From assembly GCA_038528235.1 (NCBI GenBank), contig JBCBEX010000010.1:20918-84917 (forward strand): 64,000 nucleotides of DNA, read 5' to 3'. The notes under the pieces were generated by a model that was given only the letters and a program-made list of their open reading frames with translations, did not search any database and had not been told where the DNA came from. The DNA comes from JBCBEX01 sp038528235. GTDB lineage: Bacteria; Bacteroidota; Rhodothermia; Rhodothermales; Rubricoccaceae. Each line of letters starts with the position of its first letter. The stretch's first letter is position 1. Positions 46,062 through 53,982 of this stretch are shown here, in pieces. A program made the position numbers and the translations under genes.

Positions 46062-46566
46062 GCGTCCCGCAGCTCGATGTGTCTAGCGTGCAACCCTGCG
46101 TGCTCACCCTCAAACGAGGGACTTCGCCCTCAAACAAGAGACAAAGTCACTGTACAGATGCTCGCCAAGCTACGCAAGGTGCTGGTACGCATGAGTTTCT
46201 GCTAGCCGTCGCGAGTACTACACTGCTTCGTCCTGTGCACGCCGCCTTGATCTGGGCACGGAGCCTTGCATCGCCGAGCCTCCGACACGTGCGGCAGGAC
46301 GGATGCCGCGGTGCCTTCGCCCGTCGTAAGGCCAGTCGTGTTCCACAGGCGAGGACGAAAGGCTCCTGCGCAGCGGTGTGCGCCGAGAGGCTTCCGCGCA
46401 GGAGCCGACCAGTTCCAAAGGCGTCGGAGCGAGCGAACCACAGGGCGGCAGGCACGCGGACACGCGCAGGATGGTCGGCGCAGCCCACGTGTTGCTTCAG
46501 AGAGCGGCACCTTTCACGGTACCGTCGCGCGCGTCGATATTCCTCGTCTCACCTCTTGCCCATCCC
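46062..46566. other. gene-free stretch before the O-antigen ligase-like gene
   Basis: About 505 nt without a convincing gene; open frames here are short, overlap each other on both strands and have no recognisable motif. A possible hairpin pairs GGCTCCTGCGC (46361-46371) with GCGCAGGAGCC (46396-46406). The stretch probably holds promoters of the divergent neighbours. Confidence 0.5.
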
Positions 46567-48165
46567 ATGTCCCTTTTCGCTCCGACTTCCCCAACGCCTA
46601 GCCGTGCGGCTCGGTTGGCGAGCGGAGTGCTGCAGGTGGGCCTGATCGCGGCCGTGGTGGCCGTCACCGCGACTCGCTCGTTCGACCTCGACCGGTTTTT
46701 CGTACCCAAAGAGTTGGTGCTGCACGCCACCGCTCTGCTCGCTGGGCTGCTGACGCTTGCGCGGGTCCGCCACCTGCGTGTCACGTGGACGGACCTCGCC
46801 CTGGTGGGCGTGATCGGGATCAGCGCGCTGTCTGCAGTCTCGGCAGCGAACCCTTGGGCGGCTGGTCGTGCTCTGGCGCTGACGTGCTCTGGCGCGGCGG
46901 TCTTTTGGGTTGCCCGCGTGCTCCGCCAGGAAGGGCTCGGCCCTCCCCTGGTGCATAGCGCAGCCATCGCCGTGGTGCTTGCCGCCGTGCTCGCGCTCGC
47001 GCAGGCCTACGGCATCGAGAGCCCCTACTTCTCCACGAATCGCGCGCCGGGGGGCACGCTGGGCAACCGCAACTTCGTAGGTCACCTGGCTGCATTCGGG
47101 CTACCGCTGCTGCTGGTTCCTGCGCTCCGGTCGCCACGGTGGTCCACGGTGCTGCTGAGCATGGTCGGTCTGCTGCTGGTGGTCGGCATCCTCGTGCTGA
47201 CGCGCTCGCGAGCCGCCTGGCTCGGGGCTGGCGCCGTGGTGGTCGTGCTCGGGCTCTGCGTTTTAGTTGCGCCAACTCTCCGGCGGTGGTCGATGCTGCT
47301 GCGAGCGGGCCTGGTGGTGGCCGTGATCGCGGCGGGCGGCGGGCTCGCGACCTCGCTGCCCAACGCCCTCGACTGGGTGAGCGACTCGCCTTACCTCGAA
47401 TCCGCGCAGGGCATGCTGAACTACCAGGAAGGCAGCGGCCAGGGGCGGCTCTTGCAGTACCAACGCAGCCTGGGACTCGTGCAGCAGGCTCCGCTCCTCG
47501 GCGTGGGCCCTGGCAATTGGTCCGTGGCCTACCCGGGCGTGGCCCCACCAGGCGACCCGTCGATGTCGGGGAGCCGGCCCGGCATGACGTCGAACCCGTG
47601 GCCGAGCAGCGACGCCGTGGCGCTGGTGTCGGAGCGGGGTCTGCTCGGTGTGCTCGTGTGGCTCCTCTTCGCTGGAAGCCTGCTGTGGACCGTCTGGGCC
47701 TCGCTGCGGAAGGAGGGCGACGACCGCGTCGCGGCCGGGGCGGGGCTCCTGCTGGCGATGAGCGCGGGCGTAGTCGTCACCGGGGCGTTCGACGCGGTCC
47801 TGCTGCTGGCGTGGCCCGTGCTCCTCGTCGCGATGGTGGCGGGCGCCGTCCTGCCGGACGAGCGGGCGCGCCCTGTGGCGGTGCCGCGGTGGCTTCGCGT
47901 GGCGCTCGTCGCCGTGATCGTGACACTCGCTGGCGTGGGTGCCGTGCGAAGCGGCGGGCAGTGGGCGGCCATGCGGCTCTACGAGGCCGATGCGAGCCGC
48001 GCCTCGCTGGAGCGGGCCGCGCAACTGGACCCTGGCAGCTACCGCGTGCACCTACGACTCGCTCAGCGGACGCGCGGCACCGCGCGGTGCCCCCATGCTC
48101 AGACAGCCGCGGCGCTGTACCCGCACGCCACCGCAGCCCAACGGCTCGCCGCGCGCTGCGAGTAA
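46567..48165 (+). CDS. O-antigen ligase/polymerase-like (Wzy_C) membrane protein
   Basis: 532 residues from the ATG at 46567. About 12 membrane helices. The Wzy_C core is visible: LGNRNFVGHLAAFGLPLLLV, VLTRSRAAWLGAGAVVVVL, then a large periplasmic loop with GRLLQYQRSLGLVQQAPLLG and GPGNWSVAYPG, ending SDAVALVSERGLLGVLVWLL. Such proteins add glycans to lipid A core or to proteins. A C-terminal soluble tail follows (YEADASRASLERAAQLDPGS, TPR-like), ending in low-complexity sequence. No other glycan gene is adjacent. Confidence 0.82.
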   Translation: MSLFAPTSPTPSRAARLASGVLQVGLIAAVVAVTATRSFDLDRFFVPKELVLHATALLAGLLTLARVRHLRVTWTDLALVGVIGISALSAVSAANPWAAGRALALTCSGAAVFWVARVLRQEGLGPPLVHSAAIAVVLAAVLALAQAYGIESPYFSTNRAPGGTLGNRNFVGHLAAFGLPLLLVPALRSPRWSTVLLSMVGLLLVVGILVLTRSRAAWLGAGAVVVVLGLCVLVAPTLRRWSMLLRAGLVVAVIAAGGGLATSLPNALDWVSDSPYLESAQGMLNYQEGSGQGRLLQYQRSLGLVQQAPLLGVGPGNWSVAYPGVAPPGDPSMSGSRPGMTSNPWPSSDAVALVSERGLLGVLVWLLFAGSLLWTVWASLRKEGDDRVAAGAGLLLAMSAGVVVTGAFDAVLLLAWPVLLVAMVAGAVLPDERARPVAVPRWLRVALVAVIVTLAGVGAVRSGGQWAAMRLYEADASRASLERAAQLDPGSYRVHLRLAQRTRGTARCPHAQTAAALYPHATAAQRLAARCE

Positions 48166-48500
48166 CGCGTGCTGCCGACCCTTCGCTCTGCTCACCAACG
48201 AACGCCATCGCCACGACCGGCCTGCGTCCCGCGGATAGCGCGTCTTATGAGCACCTGCACGGTCGATGCGCTACACCTCTTGACGCGTGTCCACATCTGC
48301 TGTCCCCTCCGTATGCTGCGCGAAGTTGGCCTGCTAGAAAATCTCGGCAACATCCCAGGCGCATGCGTCGGCCCTGGCACATTCTGAGTAGAACAAAGCC
48401 ATGCGCTGCCCCCGCCGTCGAGATCGATCTCTTCTCGCTTTCAGTGGAGGTGCACGTCCGGTTTCGTTTCATTCTGACGACCTCAACTGACTGTCTTGCC
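48166..48500. other. gene-free stretch, nothing clear seen
   Basis: 335 nt between two plus-strand genes with somewhat lower GC. No repeat, terminator stem with T-run or coding frame could be supported. It probably contains the promoter of the following small membrane protein. Confidence 0.45.
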
Positions 48501-48878
48501 ATGTCGATCTATCGTACCACGTTTCTCGTTGCGGGCCTGCTCGTTGCGACCGGCCTCGTCGCCTATGTCGCCTCTGGGACCGGCAGCGTGACGGCCCTCA
48601 TTCCCACGTTCCTCGGCGTCTTCCTGGGCGGGCTCGCAGCGCTGGCGCAGGCGCGGCCGGGTGCCGCCAAGCACGCCATGCACGGCGTGGCTATGGTTGC
48701 GCTCCTCGGGGCACTCGGCAGCCTCGGGCGCGTGGTGCCCGCCCTCCTCGGCGGCGAGATCGCGCTTCCGATCGCGTTCGCGGCCCAGGCGGTGACGGCG
48801 CTGCTCTGCGTCGGCCTGATCGTCGCCGCCGTGCGTCACTTCCGCGCGACGCGGCGCAGCCGGGCCGTGGCCTCGTAG
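48501..48878 (+). CDS. small four-helix membrane protein
   Basis: 125 residues from the ATG at 48501; a longer frame upstream is a shadow of the ligase-like gene. Four hydrophobic helices (about 7-27, 33-52, 62-82, 92-113) and a basic C-terminus (HFRATRRSRAV). No family recognised. It resembles other short Ala/Gly/Leu-rich membrane proteins of the phylum. Confidence 0.65.
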   Translation: MSIYRTTFLVAGLLVATGLVAYVASGTGSVTALIPTFLGVFLGGLAALAQARPGAAKHAMHGVAMVALLGALGSLGRVVPALLGGEIALPIAFAAQAVTALLCVGLIVAAVRHFRATRRSRAVAS

Positions 48879-48979
48879 CCAGACCTACGAGCATCGCCGG
48901 TGCGAGCTCCGAGGTGTCTTCCTACCGGCACCGGCCACACTTGGCCAGCGGTGTAGCCTAAGGGCGGTATGTTCGGGGC

Positions 48980-49978
48980 ATGAACACGTCCGACCTGCGC
49001 CCCGCCCTGCTCGCTTACCTCGCCTCCGGTGTCACGCCGACCCAGGGCGAGGCGGCCGACCGCGTCGGTTGCTCCGAGCGCTCGGCGCGGCGGCACCTCC
49101 GTGCGATGGAGCACGACGGGATGGTGGTGGTCGTGACGGACGCGGACGGCTTCAAGCGCTACCGGCTCAAGCCCGAGCATCGGCCGCTCACCACCAACGT
49201 CGACCTGCCCGAGCGGGAGGTCGAGGCCCTCACCGTGGCGATCCTCGCCGCGCGTGACCTGTTGGCACCGACGCCGTTTGCCTCACCGCTTGCCCAGGCC
49301 CAGAAGCGGCTGGAGCGGGCGTGGCTGGCTGAGGCGTTCACCTTCGAGCCGCAGGACGAGGCGGCGCGGTGGCGCTTCGACGGGAGCAGCGGGCCACCCC
49401 CGTTTGACCCGGGGTCTTTCGGCGCGCTGCTGAAGGCCGTGCGCAACACGCGGCCGGTCGAGGTCGCCTACTACACCGCCTCGCGCGCCGCGCTCAGCGA
49501 GGGGCGGCGGCTGCACCCGCTGGGCTTCCTGGTCCGTAGCGGGACGTGGTGCCTTGTGGCCTACGACCCGGGCGTGGGCACCTACCGCGACTTCGCGCTG
49601 GCGGGCTTCCGGGACGTGGCGCTGGTGGAGGGTGTGACCTTCCAGCCGCCTTCGGACTTCGACCTGGCCACCTACGGGCGCGACCGCTTCGGTGCGCTGG
49701 CGGGCGATGACCTGCACGAGGTGCGCCTGTGGGTCTCGCCCGAGGCGGCTCCCTACTTCCGACGCAAGACCTACAATCCCACACAGCAGATCGAGGATGA
49801 GGAGGCCGACGGGAGTGCGACCGTGTCGTTTGAGGTGGAGGGGCTGCCGTCGGTGGTGAGTTGGGTGTGCTCGTGGGGGCCGAAGGTGCGGGTGCTCGCG
49901 CCACCCGAGTTAGTGGAAGAGGTGGCGGCAGCGCACCGGGCGGCGGTGGCGCAGTATGAGGAGAGCCGGGATGTGTGA
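48980..49978 (+). CDS. WYL-domain transcriptional regulator next to cas genes
   Basis: 332 residues. The N-terminal winged helix (PTQGEAADRVGCSERSARRH, LRAMEHDGMVVVV) is followed by a WYL domain (RPVEVAYYTASRAALSEGRR, LHPLGFLVRSGTWCLVAYDP, YRDFALAGFRDVALVEGVTF) and a WCX C-terminal extension (LHEVRLWVSPEAAPYFRRK). WYL proteins near cas operons often repress them and sense nucleic acid or nucleotide ligands. Its stop at 49976-49978 abuts the second degenerate CRISPR repeat of the guide element. Confidence 0.9.
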   Translation: MNTSDLRPALLAYLASGVTPTQGEAADRVGCSERSARRHLRAMEHDGMVVVVTDADGFKRYRLKPEHRPLTTNVDLPEREVEALTVAILAARDLLAPTPFASPLAQAQKRLERAWLAEAFTFEPQDEAARWRFDGSSGPPPFDPGSFGALLKAVRNTRPVEVAYYTASRAALSEGRRLHPLGFLVRSGTWCLVAYDPGVGTYRDFALAGFRDVALVEGVTFQPPSDFDLATYGRDRFGALAGDDLHEVRLWVSPEAAPYFRRKTYNPTQQIEDEEADGSATVSFEVEGLPSVVSWVCSWGPKVRVLAPPELVEEVAAAHRAAVAQYEESRDV

Positions 49979-50070
49979 GCGCGATGCCCTAAGGGAGCGA
50001 TTGAGTTTCCCGCACTGAAACATCTACCCTGTTTCGATGCCTAGAGTATTTGGTTAGGAGCGATTGAAAG
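49978..50070 (-). ncRNA. crRNA-like guide with degenerate repeats (CreA/CreR-like)
   Basis: On the minus strand, 50070-50031 is a changed CRISPR repeat: it keeps TCAATCGC-t-CCT, has ~10 extra nt, then AGGCATCGAAAC, nearly the complete crRNA 5' handle. 50030-50008 is a 23-nt spacer-like segment beginning AGGGTAGATGTTTCAGT. 50007-49978 is a second degenerate repeat (CTCAATCGCTCC...GGGCATCG; 18 of 30 positions equal to the array repeat), still able to form a CCC/GGG hairpin. The first 17 nt of the segment match the site at 50363-50347 except at positions 6 and 12. Direction, handle and target make a Cascade-bound regulatory guide likely. Transcript ends are not known. Confidence 0.75.
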
Positions 50071-50091
50071 CGCTAGGACCAGAGCGACAGA

Positions 50092-50343
50092 TTAGTTAGG
50101 ATTGACTGGGATGAGTTTCTCTAAGCCGTCTGCCACGCCAATGTCACACGATAGTGATAAATCTTCAGCCCACGCCTCTGGGATCAAGCCCATAGCTACG
50201 AGGTGGCTCACGTGCGCCATGACTAGCTCTGGAGCGGCACTACAACGTACCAGCGTTTTGTCAAACTCCCCCAACAGGAAGTCATGATAGAGCCTTTGAT
50301 AGAACCATCCGAGGGGAACCATTGGCCTGACCTTCTGGTGCAT
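50092..50343 (-). CDS. small protein, candidate CreT-type toxin or guide-controlled gene
   Basis: 83 residues from the ATG at 50343. Sequence is mixed hydrophobic and charged (MVPLGWFYQRLYHDFLLGEF, then LVMAHVSHLVAMGLIPEAWA), without signal peptide, Cys pair or known motif. GC is lower than that of flanking genes. The gene lies between the predicted Cascade target (50347-50363, 3 nt before its start codon) and the guide element, all on the minus strand, which is the order of CreT then CreA. Toxicity is inferred from layout only. It could instead be a small regulator, or not be translated; CreT can also be an RNA. Confidence 0.5.
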   Translation of the reverse strand: MHQKVRPMVPLGWFYQRLYHDFLLGEFDKTLVRCSAAPELVMAHVSHLVAMGLIPEAWAEDLSLSCDIGVADGLEKLIPVNPN

Positions 50344-50346
50344 TTT

Positions 50347-50363
50347 ACTGATACATCAACCCT
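50347..50363 (-). promoter_or_regulatory. predicted target of the crRNA-like guide
   Basis: Minus-strand AGGGTTGATGTATCAGT equals the first 17 nt of the guide except at positions 6 (T for A) and 12 (A for T). The sequence 5' of it is CCG, a plausible type I PAM. The site sits within the 48-nt gap between the start codons of the small minus-strand ORF and cas6, where both promoters must act; a possible cas6 promoter is TTGGCC (50322) with TACTGA (50346). Binding of Cascade here would block transcription. Confidence 0.75.
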
Positions 50364-50391
50364 CGGTACAACCTAGTCTTTTCTGAGTTCC

Positions 50392-51057
50392 ATGCGTCTA
50401 CATCTCCGCCTCTCTCCGAACACCGAGCCGGTTCCGTTCGATCACCTGAATCGACTGACGGGGGCGCTGCACACTTGGGTTGGGAAAAATGATGTCCACG
50501 ACGGGTTGAGCCTCTACAGCTTCGGCTGGCTCCGAAACGGCAGAGTCCGTCAAGGCCGCTTAGACTTTCCAAAGGGTACGACCTGGACTGTGTCGTTTGT
50601 CGACACTGCGCTGGGCAAGCGGCTTTTGGGCGGAGTGCTCGATGCCCCCGACGTGACCTGCGGTATGCGTGTGACCGAGGTGCAGCTTGCGGAGTCGCCT
50701 GAATTCGGTGCGTCGCATCGGTTTCTGGTCGACGGGGCCGTGCTGACCCGACGCAACCGTGATGACGGAGGACGCGATCACCTCACGTTCGAGGACGCCG
50801 CCGCCGACACGACCCTCACCCGTACCCTTCAACGGAAGCTCGCTGCAGCGGGACTCGACACAGAGTCGGAACAGGTTCGGGTGCGCTTCGACCGGGCGTG
50901 GTCCGGTGCCAAGTCCAAGGTGGTCACCTTGAAGGGCGTGACCTACAAGACGAGCGTCTGCCCGGTGGTCGTAGAAGGGACTCCAGAGGTTGTTCGCTTC
51001 GCGTGGCTGGTTGGGGCCGGCGAACTCACAGGATCGGGCCTCGGTGCTCTCCGCTAA
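50392..51057 (+). CDS. cas6: CRISPR endoribonuclease Cas6
   Basis: 221 residues. RAMP protein with the C-terminal glycine-rich loop GAGELTGSGLGALR diagnostic of Cas6 and a candidate catalytic His36 in NDVHDGLSLYSFGWL. It should cut pre-crRNA 8 nt before the repeat end, giving the handle ATCGAAAG. First gene of the cas operon, divergent from the small ORF by 48 nt, 11 nt before cas5. Confidence 0.9.
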   Translation: MRLHLRLSPNTEPVPFDHLNRLTGALHTWVGKNDVHDGLSLYSFGWLRNGRVRQGRLDFPKGTTWTVSFVDTALGKRLLGGVLDAPDVTCGMRVTEVQLAESPEFGASHRFLVDGAVLTRRNRDDGGRDHLTFEDAAADTTLTRTLQRKLAAAGLDTESEQVRVRFDRAWSGAKSKVVTLKGVTYKTSVCPVVVEGTPEVVRFAWLVGAGELTGSGLGALR

Positions 51058-51068
51058 GCGCTACAACC

Positions 51069-51692
51069 ATGACCTACCACGTCGTCTCCTACGAAGGGCC
51101 CTTTGGCTTCATCAAGCCGTGGACTGCAGTCCGCGACGGCGAGACGTTCAGCCAGCCATTTCTCTCCCCCAGCACGGTGAGGGGAATGGAGATCAAGCTT
51201 GGCGTTTCAGGAATCCTCCGGCATCGCCTCTCGCACGCAGGCATTGACCGTCAGCAGGAGCAAGTTCAGGCCGCTGGCTGGACGACCAACCGGCGAGCCA
51301 TGACGATGACGCGTCAGACAGGGATCCTTATCCGGGGCGTCATGCTCAGACCTCGGCTCCACCTTGCCTTCCCAACGGCGGAGGATGCCGAGACTGCTGC
51401 GACCGACCACCTCTGCCTATGTCGGAACGAAGACCTAGTCGTGCCGGTCCGCGTCCTGTACCGAGAGAAGGAGGGCCACAAAGCCGTCCTTGAATCGGTG
51501 CGAGCCGATACGCGCCCGCTCGTTCACGAGATGACGCCTGAGGACTTCGAACGCATCGAAGGGTTCGAGTTGATCGAGGGGAAAGGGCCAGGTACGATCC
51601 CGCTCGGCATCAGCCGCTACACGGGCGAGATGATGCGCGGGCGGCTCGTCACTGTCGGGACGCCCGGCGGCTCCGACCGGTCGGGCCGATGA
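51069..51692 (+). CDS. cas5: Cas5 (type I effector subunit)
   Basis: 207 residues from the ATG at 51069. The N-terminal beta strand and loop YHVVSYEGPFGFIKPWTAVR, then FLSPSTVRGMEIKLGV, match the Cas5 RAMP start (GPFA-F ... SPSTxxG). Cas5 caps the crRNA 5' handle in Cascade. The end overlaps the cas3 start by 4 nt (ATGA). The remainder is divergent from well-known subtypes, with two adjacent Cys (HLCLCRN). Confidence 0.8.
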   Translation: MTYHVVSYEGPFGFIKPWTAVRDGETFSQPFLSPSTVRGMEIKLGVSGILRHRLSHAGIDRQQEQVQAAGWTTNRRAMTMTRQTGILIRGVMLRPRLHLAFPTAEDAETAATDHLCLCRNEDLVVPVRVLYREKEGHKAVLESVRADTRPLVHEMTPEDFERIEGFELIEGKGPGTIPLGISRYTGEMMRGRLVTVGTPGGSDRSGR

Positions 51693-53974
51693 GCGCCGTC
51701 CTTCTCGCCAAAAGCCCCGAGCGCGGCGGCCTCACGCTCCATGAGCACACGGCGCACGTCGTTGCCTGCGCTGAGCGGTTCGCCGAGGCATGGGACTTCG
51801 ACACCCGCCTCGCCCGCCTCGGGGCCATACTCCACGACCTCGGCAAAGGACACCCAGCCACGCAGGCGATGCTCCTGGCGAAGACAAAGCAGCGTGATCC
51901 GGTCGCGTTCGCGGCCCGCCTCGAAGGCGCGCCGTGGAAAGAAGCCGTCGAGCGCGAGATCCGCCACCGTGACAACCCAAACACGTTCCCACACCGCCAC
52001 GAACTCTCGTCGCTCGGCTTCCTCCCGCTATTCCCAGCCGACAACTGGCGGACACTCATCGAGATGGTCGTTGGTCACCATAAGTCAGTCGTCGATGACG
52101 TGAGCGGTCGTGGGTTTCTCGACTTGATGGAGCCTGGCGGCTATCCTGACCCAGACCTCGCCGTTGAGCGGCATCTTCAAGACTGGGACTTGTGGGCACC
52201 CGCTGCCGCAGAAGTCGCGGAGGCGTTCGGCGTCGAGGTGGGTGAGGTCTCCCTGGACCAAGCTGAGGCTGCATTCTTTGAGGCGTACGAGATCGTCCGC
52301 GGCCTCGGTAAGAAGCGTTCCGACTGGCGAGGGCTTTTGATGGCGGCCGACCACTTCGGATCGGCCTTCGCCCACGACGCGGCCGAGAAAGTAGCTGGGC
52401 TGTTTTGCGACCCGAAGGCCGCAGACGTATATGGGCCGGAGGGCCGCTACGCGCCGTCGGAGGACTACCCGCTCTCACTCCGGCATGCCGAGGCCGAAGA
52501 CACGCGCCCGCACACGCTCGTCGTCGCCCCCACGGGGGCAGGCAAGACGAACTTTCTCTTCCGGCGGTGCCGGGGGCGGGTGTTCTACACGCTCCCGTTT
52601 CAGGCCTCGATCAATGCGATGGCCGATCGTGTTCGCACCGACGTTGGCGAGACCGCCGACGTTCGCCGCCTACACGCGGCGTCAGGTATTGGCAGTGACG
52701 TGGGCGACCGCGAGGAAGATGTACAACTCCGACGGCTCCCCGGTGCCGCTGTCAAAGTGCTCACGCCGCATCAGCTTGCGGCGGTCGTATTCGGGACGGC
52801 AGGGCACGAGGCCGTCGCGCTTGATCTCCGTGGCCAGGACGTGATCCTCGACGAGGTCCACACCTACGGCCCCTTGGCCCTTTCGATGGTTGAACGGCTC
52901 GTTCGCGTCGCAGCTTCGCTTGAGTGTCGCGTCCACGTTGGCACGGCCACGATCCCCAAAGCACTAAGCGATGTGATCGTGGATATCCTTGGAGGGTCAG
53001 AGGCGGTTTCTGAAGTTCGCCTGACCGACTCTGAGCTCGACCGCTACGACCGGCACACGGTGGAGAAGGTGGACGGAGAGGAAGCCGCGCGGATGCGGAT
53101 TGCCGAGGCTGTTCGAGCAGGACAGCGCGTGCTTGTCGTCTCGAACCGGGTGGCCCGCGCGCAGGAGCGGTTCGAGTGGGTCAGCGACGCATTCCCGCTC
53201 ATTTCGCGGCTGCTCCTCCACAGTCGCTATCGCCGGATGGACCGCGCACGCTTGGAGGCGGACCTACGAGCTATGGCTGATGGTCCCGGCCCGTGTGTCG
53301 TCTCGGCGACCCAGGTGGTCGAGGTCAGTCTTGACGTGTCTTTCGACATCCTTATCACTGACGCCGCACCGCTTGACGCGCTCATCCAGCGGTTTGGGCG
53401 CGTCAACCGGCACGCCCGCCAGTCTCCAGACGGTTCAGGCGATCCGCGCAAGCCTGTCGTCGTGGTCGCACCGCCAGAGAAGGCTCGGGACGCGCTGCCC
53501 TACGACCTGGACGTTGTCCAGCGGAGCTACGCCGCGCTCCGAGAAGGCCCGCTCCACGAGCGTGACCTGCAAGACCTCATCTCGAAAGTCTACCCAAGCG
53601 TGAACGCGGAGAACATCGAGGAGCACTTCGCCCACCGCGACGACCTGACGTACAGGCTAAAGGCACTCCAGCACCGACCGCGTTCGGTGATTGTCAAAGC
53701 ACTTCAGATCGAGTCGGAGACGGCCATACGCGCCTCCGATGCCCCGGTCTACGAGGATCGCCAGACCTCGCCCGCTGACCGCACCCGTCTAGAGATTCCA
53801 GCCCCCGAGTCGCTCAGTCACGTTGCCCGGGACCGGGGTTGGCGGCGCATTGAGCGTGGAGCGTGGCCCATCGTCGTCCCCGACGACCAGTACGACGAGG
53901 TCTACGGCCTCCGGCCTGAACGCCAGGTCGAGCCTGCCGATCTCTACCAGGAAACTGCCAGTCGCATTCACTAA
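51689..53974 (+). CDS. cas3: Cas3 nuclease-helicase
   Basis: 761 residues. N-terminal HD nuclease: H18/H20 region (TLHEHTAHVV), ILHDLGKGHP (HD pair) and VGHHKSVVDD. Helicase: Walker A APTGAGKTNF (about residue 280), DEVH box VILDEVHTYG (about 388), motif III-like VHVGTATIPK, VVSATQVVEVSLDVSFDIL and QRFGRVNR (about 570). Nuclease and helicase are fused, the common I-B/I-C form. It is recruited by Cascade to degrade target DNA. Placed unusually between cas5 and cas8. Confidence 0.95.
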   Translation: MSAVLLAKSPERGGLTLHEHTAHVVACAERFAEAWDFDTRLARLGAILHDLGKGHPATQAMLLAKTKQRDPVAFAARLEGAPWKEAVEREIRHRDNPNTFPHRHELSSLGFLPLFPADNWRTLIEMVVGHHKSVVDDVSGRGFLDLMEPGGYPDPDLAVERHLQDWDLWAPAAAEVAEAFGVEVGEVSLDQAEAAFFEAYEIVRGLGKKRSDWRGLLMAADHFGSAFAHDAAEKVAGLFCDPKAADVYGPEGRYAPSEDYPLSLRHAEAEDTRPHTLVVAPTGAGKTNFLFRRCRGRVFYTLPFQASINAMADRVRTDVGETADVRRLHAASGIGSDVGDREEDVQLRRLPGAAVKVLTPHQLAAVVFGTAGHEAVALDLRGQDVILDEVHTYGPLALSMVERLVRVAASLECRVHVGTATIPKALSDVIVDILGGSEAVSEVRLTDSELDRYDRHTVEKVDGEEAARMRIAEAVRAGQRVLVVSNRVARAQERFEWVSDAFPLISRLLLHSRYRRMDRARLEADLRAMADGPGPCVVSATQVVEVSLDVSFDILITDAAPLDALIQRFGRVNRHARQSPDGSGDPRKPVVVVAPPEKARDALPYDLDVVQRSYAALREGPLHERDLQDLISKVYPSVNAENIEEHFAHRDDLTYRLKALQHRPRSVIVKALQIESETAIRASDAPVYEDRQTSPADRTRLEIPAPESLSHVARDRGWRRIERGAWPIVVPDDQYDEVYGLRPERQVEPADLYQETASRIH

Positions 53975-53982
53975 CACCTGCG

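Noticed and set aside
46147..46510. Short minus-strand frames in the 46-kb gap
   Set aside because: They overlap one another in different frames, have Arg/Ser-biased composition and no family signal.
47139..48500. Long plus-strand frame ending with the small membrane protein
   Set aside because: Its first ~450 codons overlap the ligase-like gene in another frame and are Arg-rich without motifs; only the part from 48501 is coding.
49978..50070. Reading the degenerate repeats as leftovers of an old, decayed array
   Set aside because: A decayed remnant would not explain a 17-nt segment matching the adjacent promoter gap except exactly at positions 6 and 12, nor the kept handle and hairpin.
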